DNA of 63,898 nt. Origin: Nemertoderma westbladi. Lineage: Eukaryota > Xenacoelomorpha > Nemertodermatida > Nemertodermatidae. Positions 21,825-31,379 of the stretch are shown here, piece after piece. Below the pieces are notes generated by a model, which made no database searches, was not told the origin of the DNA, and was given only the letters and a program-made list of their open reading frames with translations. How positions within the stretch are numbered: position 1 is the first letter of the stretch; every line of letters begins with the position of its first letter. The stretch is taken from the NCBI GenBank assembly GCA_032718475.1, contig JAUCBJ010000753.1:1-63898 (forward strand), read 5' to 3'. Both the position numbers and the translations under genes were made by a program.

Positions 21825-23471
21825 GTGAGTTTATTTAAATCAATAATATTTTGTTGTTTTAATATTTATTTTTCAGCTCTTTAGGAATTTATTATCGAAA
21901 CGGGTTAATATAAATTATAATATATTAGTAATATTTGAGTTTCACATGAAAGAGAAATTTATGTATCACAATGTTTTTGGGTGTCTTTGTGTATCAAAGT
22001 ATCAAGTGCCGGAATGTTTGCCAAAAGCCGCCTATTGTGAATATTGGACATAATTTTTATGTCAACCTTTTTGGTAAAGTCGGAATATTGGACATAATTT
22101 TTATGTCAACCTTTTTGGTAAAGTCGGAATATTGGACATAATTTTTATGTCAACGTTAACGTTTGACGTTAACGTTTGTCAAACGCTAACGTTTGACACA
22201 CACACGTCTTTGTCTCACCCGCGCACTTTAACTCATAATATAGACTACTGGTCCACCACTCATTGTAACGACATCTTCATTAACACCTCCATTATCTCAT
22301 TAACTTTTCTATTAATTTATTATTTTCATTACAGATTCATTAATTTCTCCACATTCATCATCATCATCATTAGTTTACAAACAGAATATAAGTATCTTTA
22401 TATATTTACTTTGATTGGGTTTATAATTCCAATGTAAATAAATATGCTGATGTTGTTTTTTGTGAATCAACTTTGACATTCGTAACTCATTTTCTATTGA
22501 GATATTTGAATTAAGATATAAAATTATTATTGTGGAATGAAATAACGGGGAGATTTTATCTTATCAAATTAATTGTGATAGTTAATTAATAAAAGAGTCT
22601 TAGTCAGCGAAACCTCTGTAGATGAGACACTTATATTTGATATCCGCTTGTCTGTCTGTTAGTTTGTCTGTGTGTTGGGGTGTCTGTGTGTTTAATGATT
22701 AAAATTTGTTATTATAGTTATTTATTAGCTAAAAATTGTATCACAGACTCGGCTTGATCTGTTCAATAGGGCGCGTTTAAGTTGCTAATTTATTAAATTA
22801 ATTTCCGTGAGTTTATATTAATGAAATTCTAAAAGGGGACGGGCAGAATTACTGGAGTTATGACGAGTCAAAGTTATTCCACAGATTAAATAAACACTGA
22901 GGATATTATTTATACATGTTTTTACCCACTGACTGTGAGTTGTTTGCTTGGTAGTTTCTTAATGTTTCCTGTAACATAGTATTGTGTTACTTGGGTGGAA
23001 TAATGTAATATATCTGTTCAATCAATGAAAGCTTATGCACTGTTATAATTATTATATTAATTATAAGTTAAATTATGTATTAATTGTATGCCTGACTGTC
23101 TGTCTACTTTTCTGTTTGTTTGTCTGTTTGTCATGCTTGTCTGTTTGTTTGTCTGTTTGTGTTATAGTTAACATGTTTCTTGCTATTGAGCAACTAATTT
23201 TGCACTGCTTACTGATCAACGTTTATTCTGAGCCATTTACGTAGTTAGTTACCATCCAGCATTCCTCTGTTTTGATTTAGTTAACAAGGGTTACTGTTTT
23301 GTTTTTAATTGTTTTTTATTAAGTGTATTAGATTACAATAATTAACGATGATAAATTCATTCATAACGACGATTAAAAATGATATATTTTGAAATTCAAT
23401 AACATCAACTTCCATGGTGTAAGATTCTGTTTCTGAAACTTTTTCTGATATTATCTATTTATATTTTTCAG
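21825..23471 (+). other. Probable intron of the Helentron-like gene
   Basis: GTGAGT at the start and ATTTTTCAG at the end, phase 1 on both sides. It holds a 43-bp tandem repeat (22035-22155), a cluster of AACGTTTGAC words in both orientations (22150-22197) and TGTC/TGTT runs (22640-23160). Confidence 0.65.
22035..22155 (+). repeat. 43-bp tandem repeat in the intron
   Basis: Three copies of the unit starting GGAATATTGGACATAATTTT and continuing into TATGTCAACC, the last cut where the AACGTTTGAC cluster begins. Confidence 0.85.
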
Positions 23472-26326
23472 ATCCGAATCCGATGGTGGTTAACTTCACA
23501 AACACCGGGCGGACTATTGGCCTGGCTGCTGCCCAATTGGGACTTATTCAACTAGAATGCGGCGGTGACGACGGGGACTGCATGTTTGCCTCGATAGTCA
23601 CCGCCGTGTACTTAGGAACTGGACACTTGTACAATGTAGGTGAGTTGTGTAATACGGCCGCCAATTTTTTCAACGATAATCCAGAGTATCGGGGATTTTT
23701 GGAGATGGGGGGGAAGACATACCCAAGGTATATAGAGGACCTACGTCACGGAAGGGAATGGGGAACCCATGCAATATTGTGTGCCCTTTCATATTCATTG
23801 GGTTACAGTTTCAATATTCATACGTGGGATGGGCAAATGGGTAACGACATTATCATCGGGGCAGCGGGGGTGGTTATTCATCTGGGTTTCGTTCCGGGCC
23901 ACTATACTGCATTGGTTCCCCATTTCCAGCAACCGAGGGGACATTTCTACGCCCAACCGGATATGGAAAGGAATCGTGGGGTGGGTAATGTAGGTAGGCC
24001 AAGTAGTGTAGGGGGGCCGAGTAGTGTAGGGGGGCCAAGTAGTGTCGGGGGGCCGAGTAGTGTAGGGGGGCCGAGTAGTGTAGGGGGACCGAGTAGTGTA
24101 TGGGGACCAAGTAGTGTAGGGGGACCAAGTAGTGTAGGGGGACCGAGTAGTGTAGGGGGGCCGAGTAGTGTAGGGGGGCCAAGTAGTGTAGGGGGACCGA
24201 GTAGTGTATGGGGACCAAGTAGTGTAGGGGGGCCGAGTAGTGTAGGGGTACCGAGTAGTGTAGGGGGACCGAGTAGTGTAGGGGGGCCGAGTGATGTAGG
24301 TAGGGATAGTATTGGGCACAGTTTCTATGTAGGTAGGGGAAGTAGTTTAGTAGAAAAGTTAGGGAATCAAACACTTAGGGGGTACCAACCATACATAAGG
24401 GACAATATTAGGTTGGAATGTATTTGGGTAGAACGGGAAAATGGTAGAGTAGAAGTTGTAGAAGTGGTAAGGGTTGTAGGATCGGTTGGGGCTAGTAGTG
24501 AGGTAGTAGATAGGTGTAGTAATTGTAAGAGGGCTAGTGTTTCTGGGATGGTGGTTGAATTGGGGGTATATAATGGGGAACGTAGAAATAGGAAGTATGG
24601 GGAACTGGGGAACAGAAGGGGAACATTTACAGTTTGTGGGGAATGTAGGCGGTACATTAGTGTAGGTTTAGGGGGTAGTAGAGATGCAAAATGGGCAAAC
24701 GCTTGGCCATCGTACCTGTGGGATTTACTCAAAAAGTCTAGGGATGGGGGAATTTACAAAATTATACCGGAAAGTTTAAGGGAATCATGGTGGGGGGTCA
24801 GGGATCAATTTTCAAATGAGGTGCGGGAACATTTGGGTGATAGGGCAATTTTTAGGGACATAACATTGATAAGGGAGTGGTTTATAAGGGAGGTGGGTAC
24901 ATTACAGGATGGTGCGATGGCCAATGCGTTGGATTCATTTCCTTATCCGGTTGTGAAATGTCCTCTCGGTTGCCATGAATTTATCGAACGCTGCAATTTG
25001 CAACCATTTCATAATTTTATCCATAAATTTGTACCAGGTTTTAAGGAATTTCGCCCAAAGCCCTACATGTCTCGAGGTGTTCGACCGGACTGGCCTCGAG
25101 ACAGTTCCCATTTAGATTGGGCTGTCCAACCTTCCTTAGTGATCACTGAAAATGAGGGACTCTGTATGGCCTTCTGTGAGCACCACACCAACGCTACACG
25201 GACATACATACACGCACCAAGACACCCGGGGAATGACAACAGCTTACAACACTTAGAACGACTGGCACCAGTGACAGTAGTACCACAACTAGTACGGGAG
25301 GGTAGAGTAGGGGACATGACGGCTAGTAACGACGTAGTTAAGGGGGTAGGGGGGTACTTCGGCATCTCCACTTGCTCCTTAATTTCGGACCCAGATTGCC
25401 ACGTGGTTGACGAGCGGCTGGGCAAATCGGAGACTCTTGTTCTAGAGAACAGATCCGATATTGCCCAGTCCGTTTCCAACCGCGCGTTTCTGGGTCCGGA
25501 ATTTGTGGAGCAAATGACGTTGCCACGGACACCACGGCATAATACAGAGGACGTACAGGACTGCATACGGGGGGCGACGACTGTACCATGTGACGAGGCT
25601 CTGTTCCAATGGCAAAATTACACGACACGGGACAGGGGGTGGGACCAGTACCACAACTACAGTTTGCCATTGGCGCATCCTAATGACGACTTTGGAATGA
25701 CGCCTTTTACTGAACTCAATACTGACATAACTGTTTTAGGGACTCTAGTTAGGATACTTTGTCATTCCCCACTGACACACCGAACTTTACAGACACTAGT
25801 AGATAGGAATCCGACGGCCAAGACATTACTGACAGAGGTGACGGGGGATCTTAAAACGGGGGTTCAACACAAACTGACATATTCAACTGACAAACTAATA
25901 CAGGACAAACTGACGGAACTGAATGTACCGACGACAGACGGGGTGTTCCAGAAGGCCACATCGATTCTGACTCATTTTCAGGGGATTTCTCGTAGGGCGA
26001 ATATAAATATACCAACCGGGGGGGACATTGACATATTTACAAGGGAAGGGGGGCGGTTGTTCACTGGGGGGCTCAACTTTGATGATGGGGAATACTACGT
26101 TCAGATGATGGGGAGTAGGGAAGGGATCATTTTTAGATGGGGGGATAGGTTGCAGTTCTGGAATGTAAATGGGGATAGGGTGGGCACAGACGTACAGGTT
26201 AGGGATAATATTATTTATAAAAGATTTTCGTTTATTGTTTTGGTTAAAAGGGGGGCGGTAGGTGTTGACCTTAGCAGTCAGTTGGTTCACCACGCTGCAA
26301 ATGTTTTGTGCGGATCACCCAGATAA
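23472..26326 (+). CDS. Helentron-like gene, OTU protease and zinc-finger region
   Basis: An open frame of 950 codons, preceded by a TTTTTCAG acceptor. Counting from the first ATG (23483): residues 25-150 form an OTU-type cysteine protease domain with GDDGDCMF (Asp30/Cys33), the helix WGTHAILCALSY near 93 and the His140 motif GHYTAL, so all expected catalytic residues are present. Residues 173-270 are about 17 GGPSSV hexapeptide repeats. CSNCKRA (near 340) and VCGECRR (near 388) could pair as a zinc site, as could CPLGC near 490. The rest is unrecognised. OTU domains are known in Helentron transposases; what this one cleaves is unknown. The stop at 26324 coincides with a one-base shift into the next frame. 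Confidence 0.85.
23990..24300 (+). repeat. 18-bp coding tandem array (GGPSSV)n
   Basis: About 17 units of 18 bp, variants of GGGGGGCCGAGTAGTGTA, in frame with the OTU ORF. G-rich on the plus strand. Long antisense frames through it are by-products of the repeat. Confidence 0.95.
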
Positions 26327-26720
26327 TCTTTTGGTCAAGGGAACAGATGTTGAGCCCGTACCGTGTTCCTATGATGGTTGTACCAGAACATCCCGCTGGC
26401 GCTGCCCATTTGGCTTACAGGTTTTCGGGGTCCACTGTGCCACCGCAGTTTGTCAATGGCATGGCGCTCCACTTTTAAGAAAAAGTGATAAAACATTAGT
26501 GGTGGATTCCCGATTACAAGAAGTACGATCTGGTTTGGGTAGGACCAGATCTCCAGTTCTGGAGGATCCTGCACCCCTCCCTGTACCCCAATCCCCTGAC
26601 TCTGCACCCCTCCCTGTACCCCAATCCCCTGAGTCGGCACCCCTCCCTGAACCCGAACTCCCTGAGGACCTGGCGGCATTCCTAGACTCCGACTCCGAAT
26701 ATGAAGAGATGTTGACATAG
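26262..26720 (+). CDS. Helentron-like gene, Cys-rich and PVPQSP-repeat segment
   Basis: A frame that continues the OTU ORF after a shift near 26310 (both read NVLC / FCADHPDN across the overlap). It has a Cys-rich stretch, CSYDGC then RCPFGLQVFGVHCATAVCQWH, which looks like a small zinc-binding domain, and then about three 14-residue APLPVPQSPDS repeats and an acidic end. It passes into the next frame near 26710. No independent start is needed if the breaks are assembly or mutational indels. Confidence 0.6.
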   Translation: MLTLAVSWFTTLQMFCADHPDNLLVKGTDVEPVPCSYDGCTRTSRWRCPFGLQVFGVHCATAVCQWHGAPLLRKSDKTLVVDSRLQEVRSGLGRTRSPVLEDPAPLPVPQSPDSAPLPVPQSPESAPLPEPELPEDLAAFLDSDSEYEEMLT

Positions 26721-27421
26721 AGACCGCCGCAGTTGACGACCGAATTGTGCTGGGAATGTACGACAATCTGGATATAGAGGAACCCGAGGACAGCGACACC
26801 TTGTACTCCCGGGGTGACAGGGTTCCTCTATACGACACCAGCCAATCCACCCGCCTCCATGTACTCCTTAACGAGGGATGGGGTCTCCTCCACCGCCGGG
26901 TCTCTCAGTACTCCCACAACACCTTCAACAAAATCATGTACCACATTACCTCGTTGAGTGGTGAAGGATCTGTGCCGTTGTTATATCCTGAAGCCATATT
27001 GTATCCGCGGATCTTTTGGCACTGCGACTATGCCAAGTCAGCGACGGGAGCTCTGCCATCAATTTTATTTTCTGATCGGGATAACGCTCCTAGAGGTTAT
27101 GCCCCGTTGCAGGATCATAATCTAATCAGGCTCAGGGATATGGACCTTCCTACTGCCCAGAATAAATGCTTTCAAACTTTTCTATTTGAGGCAAAAATTA
27201 ATACCCAATTAAATCACATTTCGTCGACAATGGTATTCAAACGGGGGCCGGAATTTTTAACGGATAATCAAAATGTTTTTACTTCATGTGGGGAAGAAAA
27301 TAAAATAAAATTCGACGAACTGGACAGTAGGAGGAAAGTAAATGAACTGTCAGCCTTGATTGGAGAACAAAATTGGGATTATTTTTTGACGGCGACCTGC
27401 AACGACTCACACATGGGGTAG
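26714..27421 (+). CDS. Helentron-like gene, Helitron N region and Rep motif 1
   Basis: The segment before the Rep catalytic core. Around residues 70-90 it reads LYPEAILYPRIFWH, equivalent to the YP..LFP motif that opens the Helitron-like N domain, and it ends with NWDYFLTATCND, which is Rep motif 1 (FLTxTCN). A stop two codons later lies in the 49-bp overlap with the 27373-31047 frame, so a single one-base shift near 27400 separates motif 1 from the HUH motif. Confidence 0.8.
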   Translation, partial: DIETAAVDDRIVLGMYDNLDIEEPEDSDTLYSRGDRVPLYDTSQSTRLHVLLNEGWGLLHRRVSQYSHNTFNKIMYHITSLSGEGSVPLLYPEAILYPRIFWHCDYAKSATGALPSILFSDRDNAPRGYAPLQDHNLIRLRDMDLPTAQNKCFQTFLFEAKINTQLNHISSTMVFKRGPEFLTDNQNVFTSCGEENKIKFDELDSRRKVNELSALIGEQNWDYFLTATCNDSHMG

Positions 27422-30400
27422 CACCTCTATATCGGGCTGTGCTTAGAACTGCAGCACAAATTGGCGCAGTTCAAAGTTTACAAGAATTAATCGAAGCCCA
27501 CGCAGTTATTTTGGCCCGGGCGTGGCACCGGTCGGCTAACTTTTTAATGAAATGGATTGAACACAGCCCACAGCAACCTTGCGGTCCTGTTAGGTTCATC
27601 TGGTGGCGGTTTGAATTTCAGGGCCAAAACGCTTTGGGAAACAAACCGCACATTCATTGTGGTATCACTTTACATAAGGAAGACAAAGCCAAGACGCTGA
27701 GTCGCATTTGTTGTCAGTCGAGGAGTTTATTTGAGGAAGAATTTGAATCAGATTTTGAAACTTTACATAGGGATGGGTTAGTTAAGGACTGGGGTGACTT
27801 CAGAACTTTTTTAAATAGGTTACAATTTTTACAGACTCATAGCTGCCATAAAGGTAAGGCCCGTTGCCAGAAAGTTCGTGCTAATGGTGACACTTTTTGT
27901 CGGTACACTCGGTACCTAGAACGTTCCGAAGCAGTGTTCATTGAACGCAAAAACATTTTTTCAAACGAAACCATGGATATCATGGAGTGTCTTGGACTGA
28001 CAACAATGGATGGTGAAGGGGAACGTTTATTGCACCAAGATTTCCGGGCTGGAAAATATCATTACCCGGCCTGTAGTGATGAGTTTTTTGTCCCCACCAT
28101 CCCACGCCTATTTACTTTTACACGTTCTTGTACTAACGTACAAGTATGTGATAGGCGTTTCATGGTTAGCTATCTGATTAAATATGCTGCTGGCAAAGAG
28201 GAAAGGGCCAAGGTCCTTTTCAATGAGTCAGTAGCAGAAAAAGGCAAGGTTACTGTTGATGTGCTACCCCTTGTCCATGAAAAAATTTCCGGCGCACAGA
28301 TGGCATCTCAAGAAAAAGGGAAGAGGGAACAGGTATACACGTCACGAAACTTCTCCCAATACGAGGTAATTTGGCACGCCCTGGGGCTAGAATACTGTAA
28401 CACCAACGTCGAATTTAAACACGTATCGACTCTAGCCCCAGGGTACAGACCCGGATTCCATAACCGTAACCCCGGCAATAAGAAGCGCAAACTCATCGAA
28501 ATCCAAGAAGATGGGCAGACCCTGAGACCGGTGAGCACACGTGTCGATCTCCCTCAAGAACGGCAGTTCACCGAGTCTCAGGTTATGCTCATCGACGACT
28601 ACATCCTCAGTCCCTATTACGCCGACTCATTGACCAAATTCAACCTGCGTCCTCCAGAACTGCGAGTATTCAACCAATTGGGAATGTACCACAAATGTTT
28701 TATCACAGAATCTTTCCAAGGGGAGTGGTCATTCTCAAGCGAACTCGGTGAGTCACGGTGGGTGGATGGAATAGGGCATCTTGTTAAAGTTCGAGCTTCT
28801 GGTATTGCAACTGCTGTTAGCTTTTTAACTGAAATTGCGGGAAGGGGGGAGCCATTGGCTGGGGAACTTTTAGCGGCAGTCTTTGGACCTATAATTCAAA
28901 ATCAACCAGAGTACGTAAGTCGTTATGTTGATTTGGCGTCTACAAAGCCTGTTGTGATTGTCTATTCCAATGTAACACCAATGCAGACCGAAAAATTTAT
29001 CATACATGTCCTAATGTCTATGGGACATATTTCTAACGAGATTGACCTGTATTCCATAGGCAATCTGTTGGAATGTTTTCAGAAGGCAAAGCTGGTTGCT
29101 GATTGGCGTAATGTGACGGAGGCTGAGTCTCTCAAAATTTGTCATGATTACGTCACTCAGCAGCTCCAGTATAAGCCTATCAGTACTAGACAGTTTGAAA
29201 AACTGTTAATGGCTTCCAACTCTGTATTAAAATCCTTTTTGGCTGGGGACGGTCTGAAATATACAAACATGCCTTTGGTGTTGGAATTGCTGTTCCAAGC
29301 TGCACTTTCCACTGACCTGGCGAATCAGGAGTTTACTCGTCACGCCAACTTAATAAAGGGTTTCAGGGAACAGGGGGTTTCTAACCTACCTGATGATAAC
29401 TTATGCCAAGTTTCAGGTAACATTTTACCACAGGACTGGGAAGCAGTCATAAATCAATGTCCGTTACAAAATGTTGAGTCAGTATTGGAACAGCGAGCTT
29501 GTTTAGATTTTTGTAAACAAGCAATAGACAAAATCAAAGATCCTGCAACCACATTTGTGGAATCTCCGGTTATTGTAGGCACCCCGGGAACAGGGAAGAC
29601 TCACGTACTCCTGACAGCAGGCGCCTATGCCTTAGCTCGAAATTTAAAAGTTGCCCTTATTTCACTCACTGCCCGGAGGTCCCGTGTGCTCGGCGGAATG
29701 CATTACCATCGATTCCTTAGCCTTGGTAGCCAAGGAACAGCCACCAAAAAGATGGTAAGTGCGTTAGCCGAGCAAAGCCTAATGAGGTTAGCTAAGAGCA
29801 AAGTGCGGCTGGCAGTCCTGCAGCGTGTGGACGTGATTCTAGTCGACGAAATCGGCCTGTTTAGTGCAGAAGATTTTGCCGTACTAGATCACGTCCTCCG
29901 AAAGGTCAAGGATGTGGATGTTCCGTTCGGTGGCACTCTGCTAATCGCCAGTGGCGACCCGGCACAGTTGCCACCTGTATCGGGACTTCCCATCTGGCTG
30001 TCACCGCACTTTCTGACAACCTTCAGGATAGCCCGACTCAATCAATACGTCCGTGCTGGGGGGGACGCCGATCTGCGGCGCTTGTTAGAGCTTCTCCGGC
30101 GCCCTTCCCTCACCGACGTGGAGATTGAGTCGGCTATTGAAATCATACGAACGCGGTGCGAGCGCAACATTGTTCCTTCCTGGGAAGACGTACCAGAAGA
30201 TTACACCTCCCTGGTTGGTACGCACAAAGCTGAGGAACATGCCACTGAGGCCTTCCTAACCAAACTGAAGGCTAGGGTCAACTTGGAGGGGGGTTCATTT
30301 TTTTCTAGGGATGAGATGCAATGTGGGGTGGATTCTTGGGGGCTAGCTTCAACTAGGGTAACTCAGGCACTGGAAAGGGAGGTCATGGACAGGCGGGAAA

Positions 30401-31047
30401 TTTATTTACACAAGGGGGGGATCATGCGGTTAACTTACAATGGGGCAGTTGGGGGGTACGTATTTTCCCAGGGGCAATTGGTGGTAGTTGAGGGTCTACC
30501 AGTGGACACAGATCCATGGGAGGAACAGAGAGTCATGGTCCGTCTAGCGCCGCCACAAGAGACACATATCGACGTAAACAATATCAGCCACTTCCCACTG
30601 ATATCTTTACGTCGACATGTGTCTATTGATATCCAAGTAGGGTCAGACCTACAAAAGGCCCATCGCGAACAGTGGCCCCTACTTTATGTGCTAGCCATGA
30701 CTCTGCACAGGGTTTTGGGAGAAACATGTGAGAAAGTAGCATGTCAAATACGCCATAAACTGAATAAAAAAGGACGGACACATGACCCTGACGACATTTG
30801 GAATCTATGGCTCAAAGAACAACTTTTAGTTTTGGTATCCAGGGTCCGTACTCTGGATAACCTAATGTTTGTTGGAAACTTGGATGACAACATCAAAGCA
30901 ATCCGTTCCTTACTCAAGGTGCTGTCAATCTATGCTAAATTTATTTCGCGTATGATTGACAGCAGGGATTTCCAAAAGTTGCCCTCCCACGCGACAATTT
31001 ATATAACATTGCGGCCAATAACCCCATCCCTCCTTATCGTAGACTGA
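27373..31047 (+). CDS. Helentron-like Rep-helicase (HUH nuclease plus PIF1-like helicase)
   Basis: Rolling-circle transposase core, expected to nick and unwind single-stranded DNA in the nucleus. In this 1,224-residue frame: HUH motif KPHIHCGI near residue 91; a Cys/His stretch CHKGKARC..CRY near 155-175; TRSCTNVQVCDR near 245; the Tyr pair in SYLIKYAAGKEE near 265-276; then a SF1 helicase with Walker A GTPGTGKTH near 736, Walker B DVILVDEIG near 819, SGDPAQLPP near 862, and a late motif LYVLAMTLHRVLGET near 1105. The first residues (before about 27415) are out of frame with motif 1 and not native. The long intact frame indicates recent activity or weak decay. The GIY-YIG segment follows in another frame. 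Confidence 0.92.
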   Translation: MGLFFDGDLQRLTHGVAPLYRAVLRTAAQIGAVQSLQELIEAHAVILARAWHRSANFLMKWIEHSPQQPCGPVRFIWWRFEFQGQNALGNKPHIHCGITLHKEDKAKTLSRICCQSRSLFEEEFESDFETLHRDGLVKDWGDFRTFLNRLQFLQTHSCHKGKARCQKVRANGDTFCRYTRYLERSEAVFIERKNIFSNETMDIMECLGLTTMDGEGERLLHQDFRAGKYHYPACSDEFFVPTIPRLFTFTRSCTNVQVCDRRFMVSYLIKYAAGKEERAKVLFNESVAEKGKVTVDVLPLVHEKISGAQMASQEKGKREQVYTSRNFSQYEVIWHALGLEYCNTNVEFKHVSTLAPGYRPGFHNRNPGNKKRKLIEIQEDGQTLRPVSTRVDLPQERQFTESQVMLIDDYILSPYYADSLTKFNLRPPELRVFNQLGMYHKCFITESFQGEWSFSSELGESRWVDGIGHLVKVRASGIATAVSFLTEIAGRGEPLAGELLAAVFGPIIQNQPEYVSRYVDLASTKPVVIVYSNVTPMQTEKFIIHVLMSMGHISNEIDLYSIGNLLECFQKAKLVADWRNVTEAESLKICHDYVTQQLQYKPISTRQFEKLLMASNSVLKSFLAGDGLKYTNMPLVLELLFQAALSTDLANQEFTRHANLIKGFREQGVSNLPDDNLCQVSGNILPQDWEAVINQCPLQNVESVLEQRACLDFCKQAIDKIKDPATTFVESPVIVGTPGTGKTHVLLTAGAYALARNLKVALISLTARRSRVLGGMHYHRFLSLGSQGTATKKMVSALAEQSLMRLAKSKVRLAVLQRVDVILVDEIGLFSAEDFAVLDHVLRKVKDVDVPFGGTLLIASGDPAQLPPVSGLPIWLSPHFLTTFRIARLNQYVRAGGDADLRRLLELLRRPSLTDVEIESAIEIIRTRCERNIVPSWEDVPEDYTSLVGTHKAEEHATEAFLTKLKARVNLEGGSFFSRDEMQCGVDSWGLASTRVTQALEREVMDRREIYLHKGGIMRLTYNGAVGGYVFSQGQLVVVEGLPVDTDPWEEQRVMVRLAPPQETHIDVNNISHFPLISLRRHVSIDIQVGSDLQKAHREQWPLLYVLAMTLHRVLGETCEKVACQIRHKLNKKGRTHDPDDIWNLWLKEQLLVLVSRVRTLDNLMFVGNLDDNIKAIRSLLKVLSIYAKFISRMIDSRDFQKLPSHATIYITLRPITPSLLIVD

Positions 31048-31379
31048 TCCCTAACACGTCTACGGGATTTGTCTACTGTATTGAGTCCATAGATTTCCTC
31101 AACCATTACATAGGCGAGGCTGCTAATCTAAAAAAGCAGCTTCGCAGACACAATTCTGAGGGAGTCTCAGACCATTACTGTAGGTCATTAGGTAGGTGGT
31201 TCGTGACCTTTTACATTACAGGATTTCCCGGTGGGGGTCGTGACCCACAGAACATCCTACGGCGGTGCAATTTGAGGACAAGCATTCGGGACGCGTTAGT
31301 CGCAAATACAACGTCCGCCCAAATTGTACAGGCTGCTATGGATGTTCTACATGACGAACACTACGACGAACTGACACTG
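30966..31379 (+). CDS. Helentron-like gene, GIY-YIG-like C-terminal domain
   Basis: Frame +3 continues the helicase protein after a shift near 30940-30970. It reads TGFVYCIESID (GIY position) at about 31059, HYIGEAANLKKQLRRHN (YIG and following helix) at about 31107, then GRWFVTFYITGF. This order and spacing fit a GIY-YIG endonuclease fold. Two usual catalytic positions look altered: the Arg before the RLxxH leucine is Gln (KKQL), and the later Glu appears as Gln (DPQNIL), so it may be inactive. The frame ends at a GTAAGT donor (31380) in phase 0, so the protein may continue in a downstream exon. Confidence 0.65.

Noticed and set aside
23795-24374. Long minus-strand frames opposite the OTU ORF (Tyr/Thr/Pro repeats)
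   Set aside because: They are antisense readings of the 18-bp GGPSSV array; the plus frame carries the OTU domain and helicase continuity.
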